64,000 nt of DNA from Hoplostethus atlanticus (lineage: Eukaryota > Chordata > Actinopteri > Trachichthyiformes > Trachichthyidae), in assembly GCA_034670405.1 (NCBI GenBank), contig JAXDDX010000072.1, forward strand, positions 1,116,001 through 1,180,000. Direction: 5' to 3'. The notes beneath the pieces were generated by a model. The model saw only the letters and a program-made list of their open reading frames with translations, did not search any database and was not told the DNA's origin. The number at the start of each line of letters is the position of its first letter. Position 1 is the stretch's first letter. The position numbers were made by a program, and so were the translations under genes. Positions 24,233 through 34,923 of the stretch are shown here, one piece after another.

Positions 24233-26097
24233 TCAGTTATTGGGTCTGTCGCGTTTTGAATCGTAACAGTTTCTGGAAAGCACACTTGTATGCCATATTG
24301 GTGATTGTCTTGAGCTGCAGCGTTCTGAGATCAGTTGCTCTTGTCATTTGCCCTGTGTCACATCAGGATAAGTGCTTTCCCCCCGTTCTGAAGTGGCACT
24401 CGTCAAGTACAAAATAGCTACCATCAATACAAAGCGTCTTCTACATTTCAATTTTGTCATGTCGTGTGAGTCTCTCTCCCTTTCATCATCCACCAAAAGT
24501 CAATTGGTGCCAAGATGTCGTGACCAGTTGTAGAAATGATTCATGATCTGTTTTACACTACAGGACCGGAAACATCTTCTGTTGTAAAACTGGACCGGCA
24601 AAATCTTGTGTGTAACTTCCTCTTCAGTGATTTGCAGTGAAATGCAGCCGACGATGGCACTAAGCAAATGCATTTTTTGTCAACATTGTTTAAAAAAAAA
24701 ACCGTTGCGCCAGGTCAGCCTAAAGGACACATGACATATATCTTTAGAGGTCAACATTCATCCAATGTTCTCGAAGCTCTGAGGCAGCGTGAGTCACACG
24801 TTATAGTCCTTCACTAAGCCACTGGCGATATTTCACTGCTGTTTTTTTTTCTTAATTTTTTTATGAAGCCTGAAGGCTTGAGAGAGGGCGACATGCCTTG
24901 GAAAGCAATCAGCGATCCTCTTTCTCCCTTTGATAAAAAGGCTATGTAAATACTGTTCGGAGAAGATGGGAGTTGAATCGAATCGAATGAACTTGAGAGG
25001 ACTGCTACGTAAGACAATCTTTTTTATAGCGGAGCAAATTGTCCGCGGTAAAAGGGGTGAGAAAGCTGGATTGTCTTCCATTACGATCCTCCTGAATGAA
25101 TAATACAATAGGGCCCTTGGGACCAACTGGAGATTGGGCTCATCTTTTCATGTCTGTCTTCCATTTGCCCATTCCTACTCAGGGCGGTGCTGCCAGAGAG
25201 CCTCTCCTGCTCGGACAGTAATTCTGCCTCACACAGTGGCTGAATAAGGCCAGACGTCCTCGCGGCAGCGCTGATCCACTGCCTTGCCGACGCTGAAGCA
25301 TTTGTCCAGGGACGTCCTGGCATTTGACAACCGAATCCTTTGTCCCCCCCCACCCCCCGACATGACAAATGTCACCTATTTCTCCCGCAGGCTAAAATGG
25401 ATCTAATGCATCTTTGTTATAAGGTGACCTTTTAGGAGTCATTGAACAATAAACTGTTGCCTTTTTCCTTCTGCAATCTTCCGCAAGCTGTCTTTCAGCC
25501 AAGTGGTAACCGAAATTGTGCGGATAAGAAAAGCGCGATTCGAGATAAGTAGCTGACGGATGAATCTAACTTGATAAGATTGCGATGAAGGCGTTCAGAT
25601 TCTGATTATCCCGCTCTCATTATCATTGCCTAACTATCAAGATGAAAGAACTCCGGTCCTGCTGAGCCGACATTTAATTGAGAAGATCATGCTTTTTCTA
25701 ATCAGCCTTGGCAATGACAGAGAGATGATAAAGGGGTCTCTCATCAAAAGGAGGAGCAAGCAAAGGAAGACGTTATGAATATCATTGAAGCTTTGTCTGA
25801 CTTTGCACTTCCATCAAAGCTTAGATTCAGTAGGCAAGTACAGTATGAGACTGAAGGAGGAACATCAAGCCATTAGCGTTACCGCGGATTTGCACGTCAA
25901 TGGAAAAATACAACGTGGAAGAGATTGACATGTAGACGAAACTTACTTGAGGTTCTACGTTGTCTAATCTGTTGAACATAAACACATTACTGTACATACG
26001 GTTCCATATCTGGTCAGTAGCTAATAATGCACATATCCAGATCTGCACGTCCTGCACGTTATCTATATTTGTAAATTGAATGTGAATATTTTTTTTT

Positions 26098-27090
26098 CCA
26101 AATCAAAATCAAATCACCTTTATTTGTATAGCCCTTAATCACCGTTACAGTCTCTAAGGGCTTCACAGTGTCCAACATGCTAAAACAATAAATGGTTAGT
26201 ACACGACATCCCCCAGCCTTAGACCCTCACTGAGGACTAGGAAAAACTCCCACAAAACCTTTTAGGGAAAATTGGGAGAAACCTTGGGAGGGGCTACTCA
26301 GAGAGGGATCCCCCTACCAGGACGGTTGGGCGTGCAATAGATGCCGAGTTTTAATACACAATGCATCAAAGTTTATTATGGTGGGACATCCAGATCTGAT
26401 GGGGCGGCATCACAGCAACAGCAACTCAGTCAGTGTCATCATAGGACTAGGGGACCACGCAGGCGCCAACACTGCCCAGATAGGAGAACGCAAACGTCCG
26501 CTCAGTCAGCATCGTCCTAGGAGGGGGGACCACGCAGACGCCAACTCTGCCGGGCTGCAGCCTGGAACAGATAGGAGACACACCCACACACACCCATACA
26601 CACACTCTCACTCACACAGACAGACATGACCAGCGTCAGTGGACAGAAGCAGGTAGACCAGGAGAATAGGACATGTAGACAGGATGCTAGTATCCATCGG
26701 CAGGACCCTGAGCTAGGATAAGCTAACTGGTCTAGCCTTACTCTGAGAAGAGACTGAGCCACTCCCTCAAGGCTGGTCAAATGACAGAGAGAATAAATGG
26801 GTTTTTAGGCTTGACTTAAAGACTTCGATAGAGCCTGCCTCTCTGCTTGAGGCAGGCAGACTGTTCCAGAGATAGGGAGCCTGGTAAGAAAAGGCTCTGT
26901 TACCTGCAGTTTTCTTTTTGACTGCTGGGATAGACAGGTAGCCAGCGTCCTGTGATCTGAGGGCGCGTGGCGGTTTATAAGGTTTAATTAAATCGGATAA
27001 ATAGGACAGTGCCATCCCATGTAATGATTTATATGTAAGTAAAAGCACCTTAAAGTCACACCTGGCCTGAATTGGTAGCCAACACCCGTC
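26098..27090 (-). mobile_element. LINE relic (L2/CR1-like), 3' part
   Basis: On the minus strand, a frame at 27048-26767 reads LLTYKSLHGMALSYLSDLI..., ...NRAFSYQAPYLWNSLPASSR and ends FKSSLKTHLFSLSF. This is the standard C-terminus of L2/CR1-type reverse transcriptase polyproteins in fish. A 3' UTR follows that ends near 26100 with gtatagccc...aaatcaaaatc. It is truncated 5' at about 27090. The reverse transcriptase catalytic region is absent. Confidence 0.75.
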
Positions 27091-28539
27091 TGCACACCTA
27101 GTAGGGCCTGACCGATATAAGGTTATTGGCTCCGATACCGATTTTCACAATTGGGATCTTAAAACAGCATCATTGTGCTGCTGCAGTACAATGATGCGTG
27201 GCAGTATATACAGCTAGATGTATTTATTGTGGTAAGATGCATACACTGGCATTTTATGATAAAGCACATTGTATAAGCAGTGCTTCTATGTATGAATGTT
27301 GTCGGAGGAGGAGTGCTGTGCAGTGCGCTCCAAATTCACATATTTCCAACCTCTTCCCAAGCCAATTTAACATCATCAGCCCTTCGGGGGGGTGGGCTAT
27401 TTGAGGTGCCATAAATGAGACCGTGTCGACTATGCACCTCCTGGACAAGAATATCTAGTTTCTTCTTGGGTGAAGCCTTTATGGCGGTACCGGTTTGGAT
27501 TTGGCACAGCCTTCAAGAAATTGCCAGTGCGCCATTGTGCAAGCGTTTTAAAGGGGATGAAATGAGCTGATTTGATTGGCCACAATCTAAGCCAGCCCTT
27601 ACACCACACCTACTGATAATGTATTGCAATGCACCATGACAATGACCAACTAATAACATGTTAAACACCACTCACATGTTTGATTGATGAGAAATACAAA
27701 AAGAAATAAACAGGGAAATAAATAAATGGGAAAATAAATGACTTATTTATTAATTTATGTTATGTATTTATATATTCCGGGTTACTACGCATTTTATTTT
27801 TGACATTTATTTTTGTATTTATTAATAGATTTATTTATTCTTCGACAGCATGTAGTGACTTTAACCGCATTTAATCAGTACAGGGACATTCGGACAGGGC
27901 GTTTGTTTATTGACAGTGAAACCTATTAAATAGTCACCAAACTACAAATTCAAATCTGCCGACTCAGCACCCGGCATGGTGGAGGTTGTGCTTGGCTCTG
28001 GCTCACCGATTCACATGGAGCTGTCAAGACTTTGGTTTGTTGAGGGTTTAGTGAGTGGACAATGGCGTCTGCTGGGCAAGTGTTTTTATTGTCCAAACGC
28101 TGCCAAAGCCATTTATGGCACAGCATTTTAGCGATTTTCGACATTTCTGTCAGCTGACTCGCATATTGATGACATTTTATATGAGAATAAAATGTAAATG
28201 CGATTTAGTTTGGTGCCATGGCCCTGTTGCATCGCCCTCCGCTTGACTCACTTAGCCAGCCGAGTGAGGCAGGGAGCGATCGGCAGTAATCCCCTAGGGG
28301 GGCTAAGAACAGAGCCCACAGGTGGATGCTGGGGTGGTGGCGGGCTGAGAGCTTCATCAGCATCAGCATCGGCATAAACAGCAACAGAGCAACGCAGTGT
28401 GCAGAGTGGCAGAGATTGATGGTTTAAATAGACCGCGCAATTGCAGTGCTTCGTCCCAATTCTGAGGAGGTATTCTATCGGCGACTCATCGGTGGTACTT
28501 TTGCCGATAATTATATATCTGTAAAAGGCAAGACGCTGT

Positions 28540-28990
28540 ACATATGTATGGACTTCTGTAGACCTGCGTATATGATTACTATGCGCATTTTGCACTTCAT
28601 GTATATATGCTGTAAATGTGCGTATTTTCTTTACTCATATCCTCATATTCTTCTAATTTGTTATATATTGCATATATCTAGATATTTTTTATCTTATCTC
28701 ATGTTGCATGTATTTCATCATTTTGGTATATTTTGTGCATAGCTTGCATTAATTTGTCTTAAGTTCTACCGTTGTTGTTGTGCACAACCTCAAAATACTT
28801 TTCAGTATTTCCACTTAACATGTTCTAGTGTTGTGAATTGCCGATTGGGGTGTGTTTGATTACCCCCAATTTGCTCTATTCTCATTCATACTGTGTTTTT
28901 CTTTGTTGTATGCTGTTGCTATTTTGCCGCCACAGCGACCCAATTTGCCCACAGGGATCATTAAAGTTTCATATTATCTAATCTTAACCA
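28540..28990 (+). mobile_element. LINE 3'-end remnant just upstream of E2
   Basis: The stretch ends with caatttgcccacagggatca ttaaagttt...tctaatctta, the usual form of a fish LINE 3' UTR and tail (stable words plus a short tandem tail). It ends about 40 bp before the E2 acceptor, so it probably supplies part of the branch-point region. The left limit is approximate. Confidence 0.5.
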
Positions 28991-29031
28991 CCTCCAATCG
29001 TTTCCTCCCTTCCCCTCCTTTTCTTTCGCAG

Positions 29032-29110
29032 GGAGCTCTTGGGTCCAGACTTCACGGAGACCCACTATACAGCCGATGGGCAGCCGGTAACCATGGCCAC
29101 CAATTACACT
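29032..29110 (+). CDS. adam33: ADAM33/ADAM13-like metalloprotease, exon E2 (prodomain)
   Basis: A 79-bp exon with acceptor tttcgcag and donor gtaagt. It completes the split codon from E1 and ends in phase 0. It encodes ELLGPDFTETHYTADGQPV followed by TMATNYT. FTETHY is the hallmark of the ADAM12/19/33 prodomain, and DGQPV is especially like ADAM33. NYT is a possible N-glycosylation site, as in relatives. E1 plus E2 give exactly 52 codons, which supports both boundaries. A LINE-derived 3' tail ends only about 40 bp before this acceptor. Confidence 0.95.
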
Positions 29111-30483
29111 GTAAGTCTTACTCTCTCCCACCTTTCTTCCTCTCATGTAATTTGTTTTTCTTCACTCTGCAAGTAAACATACGTGGAGACACACACAAAA
29201 AAAGCCTTTCTCATCAAGCATTGATGTTGAAGTGAAAGCAGAAGTGGAGGGATTGCAAATCGTACAGGATTTAAAGGTGCAGGGTTTGTAACAAATAGCC
29301 AATCATGCAACGTGGACAGATCTAGAGCAGCTTGTTTCTCTTAAAACAAACTGTTATAGTAAATAAATATGACCAATACAAAAACATAACAGCGATTTCA
29401 TTAGATGGTATTGGGCTATTGGGGTGCTCATTATTAGTAGTAGGTAGAGAGGTGAGTGGACATTTAAAAAAAAGTCAGTCAAAATCTCTGCAAACTCTCC
29501 ATTTGCTGAATCTTTACTTCAGCATCCAGACTGCGGATACTGTGAATACTCCACCATTGCGCGTGTCCCTGCATGCAATGTACACTGTAAAAAAAAAAAA
29601 GTGTAAAAAAACGGTAATTTTCTGGCAGCAGGGGCGCCACAAAATGTCTGTTAAAAAACAGATAAGATAAACTGTAAAAAAACAGCAATTGTCTTTACCA
29701 TAATTAACATCTATTATTGTAATTTTACAAGACATCTCCCTATAATTCCATGAAATAGTTTACTTTTAACATATATTAATTGTTAGAATAGAGTCATACA
29801 CCTCTAAAAAAAAACAGAGTAATTATCTTTAAAAAATGATAAAGAAAAGCTTAAGTACAGATAATTACTATTATTACAAAAAATACCGTAAATCTAAGAC
29901 CATTTACATATAAAACACAAAGAAAACATGTCATTTTACTTTGCAAAAGCCCAAATTTAAATTAAATGTCAGAAGTGTTGAGAAAAAACTGTCAAAATTA
30001 TTATTATTTTTTATTCAAATACATTAATAAACTGTCAAAATAAATGCGTTTTCTTTCTCTAAATGTAGGTTAACTGTACTTTTACATGGTGTCATTCTTC
30101 ATTTAAAAAATATAAACTGCGAAAAAAGAGAATTATCTTATTGAAGTAGGATAAGATTTGTCTGCATAATACTTTTTGCAATACTAAAATCACTGAAATA
30201 GTCACATTTGTCCCAAAAAAATCTTGCATAAAAGTTATGCTATAGAGCTTTATGCCTGTAGCACCATTTTGAAAATATTTCACAATACGAATTAAAAATT
30301 ACACCACCACTCATTGATTCTTTTTTAAAATGTATTATTATTATTCGCATGACAACATACAAGAACTCATTAAAATGTCAAATCAAAAGTGGCGTGTGTG
30401 TGTGTATGTCCTTCTACTCCATTCAAAGTCTGCAATGTTTGTGATCAATGAAAGAACCTTGGGACCTTGGACTGCTGTTTAGA

Positions 30484-30535
30484 TTATTTCTTCTCCACTT
30501 TGGTCCCCTTGTTTGGATTTATCTTGAAAAGGCAC
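30484..30535 (-). pseudogene. SAM-domain protein, exon d (C-terminus)
   Basis: 52 bp with acceptor ttaacag. It joins exon c in frame to give R-CLFKINPNKGTKVEKK and stop TAA. The R-C-(L/F)F-x-INP-x-KGTKVE wording matches the family's next conserved block, although known relatives usually continue further, so the C-terminus may be cut short. The intron between c and d contains the minisatellite. Confidence 0.7.
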
Positions 30536-31008
30536 CTGTTAAGACAGAAGTACATTTGAATGTAGTGCTACAAACAATCATTTTGATAATCACACATTCT
30601 GTGAATGATCCAGCCATTAATTGACTTTACACTTGAAATACAGCTTGAAGTCAAAGGGCAATACTGATCTTAAATTGACTTTTCATCAACTGTTATGATC
30701 ATATCTGTACATTACAATTAGTTTGAAAAATATGTACTGGTTGGGTTTTGTCATTTATCAAGTCATCACTAGGCATCACTATCACACTGGGCAGCAATGC
30801 AGCAGGTCTGTAAACAGGAGTAAGCTATCACTTGAGCATTGGAGTATGGGTAGCTACGAGTGCCATCTTCAGAGGTTTGTGTATAACTGGGACAGATGAG
30901 GTGTGCGTCGGCAGCAGAGTGACCACAGTAGTTAACAGAAAGAAGCATAAAAGTGTGTTTGTTCACTGCAATAAACAGAGCAGCCACGAAGAAGTTCTCG
31001 TTTCTGCG

Positions 31009-31452
31009 CATATCAGTGAACTAGTGACATTAACGTTAGTAGGCTAGTACCACACGCTAGTAAAGACTTCTATCATATCAGTGAACTAGTAACGTTAACG
31101 TTAGTAGGCTAGTACCACACGATAGTAAAGACTTCTATCATATCAGTGAACTAGTAACGTTAGTAGGCTAGTACCGCGCGCTAGTAAAGACTTCTATCAT
31201 ATCAGTGAACTAGTAACGTTAACGTTAGTAGGCTAGTACCGCACGCTAGTAAAGACTTCTATCATATCAGTGAACTAGTAACGTTAACGTTAGTAGGCTA
31301 GTACCACACGATAGTAAAGACTTCTATCATATCAGTGAACTAGTAACGTTAGTAGGCTAGTACCGCACGCTAGTAAAGACTTCTATCATATCAGTGAACT
31401 AGTAACGTTAACGTTAGTAGGCTAGTACCGCACACTAGTAAAGACTTCTAGA
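31009..31452 (+). repeat. Minisatellite with 189-bp higher-order period, 7 units
   Basis: Units begin with catatca at 31009, 31074, 31139, 31198, 31263, 31328 and 31387, i.e. lengths 65, 65, 59, 65, 65, 59 and a last one of about 65. Long units have (AACGTT) twice and short units once. Positions three units apart are exactly 189 bp apart and share variants (for example gatag in units 2 and 5). The array thus grew by copying three-unit blocks. Confidence 0.97.
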
Positions 31453-32180
31453 GCTCAAATCAACCGAATTACGTTACAAATGGAAACCAAGTTGTTTCAA
31501 CAAAAACGACGTGAAGTAAAAATTGATGCAAAGGCAATTGTGTTTACTATTCACGGTGTGCGCCACTGTATTGCTGTGACATCAGGTGTGTTTATATTGG
31601 CAATTAAAATATTTGTGGTGGAGCGCGCACAAATAGAATCTAATTCTGTGGGAAACACTGAATCTGTGCCTCTTAATTACCACTCGTATATCATCATTTG
31701 TACGCCAACTTAGCATTTCTATTCGTGTGGATCCACAAATGCAAGGAAAACCAATCGCTTTCCAGTATTTATGGATGCCAACCGCTGTTAATCTAAACAC
31801 TTAAACTAAACAGAAGAAGACCAGCGTCTGCAGCTACTTTTATCTGGATGAAACAGTCATACCATGCAAATACACATAACTTTATGCCTGTGGTAATAGC
31901 AAAGGTATGTAAAGGTAGGTAAACTTTAACGTTTCTTGTAACCGAATAATCACAATTGTAAAGTGTTTGCAGTTTATAGCGTAATCAGGCATGACATTTA
32001 CATGATTATAGGCAATACTATAGTATTATTTCCGATGGTTATATGTTATATTAATCGTTTTATCTCAATTATCTTGTTTTCATAATTGTCGGAAGCGCTT
32101 ATCGTGTCAGAAATGTGTCCAAACCTCCACTCTTTGGTTTAAGATAGAATGAGTTAGAATAATTACACTTCAAGTCTTAC

Positions 32181-32349
32181 CTCTGCAAGAATGCCAGAGT
32201 TGCTCCCAGTTCTGCTGGATAACTGATGTTGAGGCAGTAGTATGTTGCAAACATCAGTACAAGGGCATCGCCAAAATTTGGAACACTGCCATTCACGATG
32301 GTCTGGTCCACTGCAATCATGAAGTGTCCAGCTGTCAGGGGAGAACTCC
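32181..32349 (-). pseudogene. SAM-domain protein, exon c (conserved C-terminal region)
   Basis: 169 bp, acceptor ttccgtag and donor gtaaga. It encodes SSPLTAGHFMIAVDQTIVNG, FGDALVLMFATYYCLNISYP and AELGATLAFLQR. The GxFMxxVDQxIVN ... ALxxxFxxYYCxNIxYPxELxxTLxFLQR pattern is the conserved C-terminal region of the fish SAM-domain protein family. The frame is open throughout. Confidence 0.75.
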
Positions 32350-33141
32350 CTACGGAAAAAGTCACAAACATTTAAAGTTAAAAGAACAGTCTAACATTAT
32401 GACTGTCAAAAGACCACAATGAGGAACTACTGTAAAACTTTTTTGCCATTATTTGGCTTACAAGAAAACATTCATATCCTAGGTTTTACTTCAACTTATT
32501 TTTCTACTCAATATGTTAATGTTAATGGGTAGAATGAAAATATTTCAGAGGAGTTCAAAGTAACAGCAAGGATCTACCAGCTACCAAGATAGGTTTTCAA
32601 TAGGTGGGGAAGCAGTCTACTTTCTTAGTGACGTGGGTTAGTAGTACACAAAAAAGAACCTGACCTCTGACCATGACATTAACCCTTATCTGGCACCCCA
32701 CTGTTGATATCAGATGGGGTCCCATGTTGAACTAGCACTGCTGTGGAGTCCCACTTGCTAATATGGATTTCAAAAACCGTTAGAACATACATTTAAAACT
32801 GAAAATCAGTTTGATGGAGTGGATGAGTGGTGTAAAAAAAAAAAAATAGCAAAGCATTATTATTATTGTATGGCACACTAAGCATTTATTATTATTGTAT
32901 GTGCAACACTTATCCACTCTATCAGGCTTATTTTCAAATTTAAATGATAAAGCCTTTTCAATTTTAATATTCATACATCATAGGGCTTTTTAGAGCCATG
33001 TACAATACAGGATCTCACCTCATAAATATCAAAAGGTGGGGTTTCAGGAAAAAAAAAACAAAAAAAACCCCAAACAAACAAGTAATAATTAGAAAATATG
33101 CCATTTTTATAAATTCATCCAAGAGATTTTCTCACACATAC

Positions 33142-33261
33142 CTGAGGATGAATAGTCTCTGCATGGCATTACACTTCTCATCATTCCTCTGGGTGTGGCT
33201 ATAGGGCTTTCTGGCTCAGCTCTGGGAGGCAGGTCAGGAATCTCAATGGCATCCTTTTCCG
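33142..33261 (-). pseudogene. SAM-domain protein, exon b
   Basis: 120 bp, acceptor atccag and donor gtatgt. It encodes EKDAIEIPDLPPRAEPESPI and then ATPRGMMRSVMPCRDYSSS, a linker. Its phase matches exon a (after the missing base) and exon c. Confidence 0.65.
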
Positions 33262-33431
33262 CTGGATACAAGACATAATAGGAATTAGGCCTGCTATCAT
33301 GTTTTCAATCCTTATTTTGCAAAACCAAAATATTACAATTAAGATTATTTCATATGTAGTGAGGATATAGTGTTTATTTTCCACATTTACGGGAGACAAA
33401 GTTTGTCCAACTCACAAATAAGTATACTTAC

Positions 33432-33629
33432 ATAGAGCTTTAACACGTGCAAACAGTTTTCTAGCTTCTAGCTCAGGACATTGACAAGATCTGCCTCCTG
33501 GACATATTTCAGGTCTTCCAGGGTTTCCACGCCCAATGTCTGGAGAGCCTCCAACACCAGTTCATTCGCACTTGGGTTTGGCAGCACAGAGCCAATGAAG
33601 CCAGCGAGATCACTGTCTACGTCATCCAT
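33432..33629 (-). pseudogene. SAM-domain protein, exon a (1-base frameshift)
   Basis: Begins with ATG at 33629. It encodes MDDVDSDLAGFIGSVLPNPS, then LEALQTLGVETLEDLKYVQE and ADLVNVL, a SAM-like helical domain. After VNVL one base is missing: the next frame continues ELEARKLFARVKAL, which completes the domain and gives the phase needed by exon b. The donor gtaagt is intact. The protein resembles the sterile-alpha-motif proteins (SAMD3-like) expanded in fish genomes. The frameshift could be decay or a sequence error. Confidence 0.7.
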
Positions 33630-34805
33630 GACTCAACATAGAAGAAAGAAAGAAAAAATAAGGACAAACATCATACTGTACAGTGCATATGCTAAACTAA
33701 CAACAGCTAGCGTTTTTTTAAATTCAGCTTCACAACTGATCAAAATCCACCTTAGTTGCGCTATTTTTGACCCCATTTATTTTCACATTGGACTGGAAAT
33801 GGGATGGATCTGGAATTCCTTATTTGGGCATACAATTTACATCACACTTTACAGGTCTATGACTGATTAGCAATTACTTTGTCTTTGTACTTAGAAATCA
33901 TAATGGTCAGTGAATGGTCACATGAGGTTTGCCTGGGAGGAGTGAATGGTGACACCTATCAGCTAGTTCATAGATTTATGATGGCATAGCCAAATGTCTG
34001 CTGTAACTAGTGGGTTACAGCATGATTTTATATCTGTACGGTGCTCTGGTAGGAATGTGCACCCAACATGTTGCACGGATGGACTGTAATACCCTTTTCT
34101 GTGTATTGGGGAATGTAGTGATGGGTAATTTATGCTTCATTTACATGTCATATAAATGTAAGGAAGCATAAAACAGTCAACTTTAAAAAAAAATTTAACT
34201 ATGGTTTTACACAGTTTTTCTAACATGAAATGTACTTATTTAACAATCAAATCTTTAAATTAATACAAATGTAGCGATAAAGTGAAAGTCAAAATCTGTA
34301 ATCAAATTTAGTTTTTAACTGTCTCATAGGTTAGTCAATACCTGTGTTTTTTCAGTTTATGTATGTAAAGTAGTGGTTAAGTTATGCAAAATGACAAAAT
34401 ATTTCTTTCTTAAGTCATATATTAACAGTATTTTTATGTATTTGACAGTGATATATCGCCATAACAAGAAGTATTTTTTTGTAAAATTACAGAAAATGCT
34501 GCTACTTTTGTCAATAAAGAATACTTTATTTTTACGGTTTTGTTAAAATTGTCATTTAAAAGCTGGTAAAAAAACAGATATTTAATGTATTCCATTTATA
34601 CAGATTTTTTTGGTTAAATCACATGACACATTTCAATAAATAGTTTATTCTTGTTATTTTTATACGATTTCCTGTCATTTTGAAATAGAGAAAAGATTGC
34701 AAAATTTGAGAGAAACTGTAAAAAAACTTTTTTATTTTTTTTTACAGTGTACAGATTAGTTCTACAGTAAATCAATAGAAGAATATGAGCACCCCTATCA
34801 ATACC

Positions 34806-34923
34806 TGCACACTTGAAGGAAGTGAAAATTCACAAAGTTGGCCTTATGTTCCGCCAGGGCTGTCCTGATGGGAATATGGGTGCAATCTATCGCACCAATC
34901 ACTCTCAGGAATCCAAAGCGTTT
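34806..34923 (-). pseudogene. PIF/Harbinger transposase fragment
   Basis: The minus-strand frame reads KRFGFLRVIGAIDCTHIPIR and then TALAEHKANFVNFHF. F..V(I/V)GxIDCTHIxI...E...FVN is the first catalytic-Asp block (D of IDCTH) of Harbinger/HARBI1-type DDE transposases. Only this piece is clear. It lies about 55 bp outside the right end of the 29583-34749 element, which may have inserted into it. Confidence 0.75.

Larger units (their letters stand above)
10875..29031 (+). other. Intron E1-E2 (18.2 kb), transposon-rich
   Basis: The donor is gtaagt and the acceptor is a pyrimidine tract ending cgcag. It holds the second copy of a dispersed repeat (12096-12181), a hAT-type MITE relic (11770-12071), a hAT element with a nested pogo-like element (15970-18953), a fish repeat tail near 21759, a perfect hairpin (24168-24232), an L2/CR1-like LINE relic on the minus strand (26098-27090) and a LINE 3' tail just before E2. 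CpG-rich, unique-looking blocks at about 14090-14330, 15280-15470 and 19130-19530 match no repeat I know and could be conserved regulatory sequence. Stretches 12180-13000, 22300-24100, 24240-26090 and 27100-28500 show nothing I can name with confidence. Confidence 0.85.
29583..34749 (-). mobile_element. 5.2-kb TIR element carrying a SAM-domain gene
   Basis: Ends CACTGTAAAAAAA at 29583 and TTTTTTTACAGTG ending at 34749, each next to TA (29581-29582, 34750-34751). Subterminal DNA repeats words such as actgtaaaaaaacagc and ggtaaaaaaacagat. Inside, the minus strand holds a four-exon gene (30484-33629) and the plus strand a minisatellite (31009-31452). I recognise no transposase. CACTGTAAAAA-type ends are common in fish repeats; the superfamily is not assigned, but TA duplication fits Tc1/mariner-like or related mobilisation. 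Confidence 0.7.

Noticed and set aside
27104..27160. hAT-like terminus (gggcctgaccgatat)
   Set aside because: Looks like one end of a DNA transposon, but the partner end was not found, so no element is called.
31009..31452. CRISPR-like array
   Set aside because: Minisatellite with no spacers.
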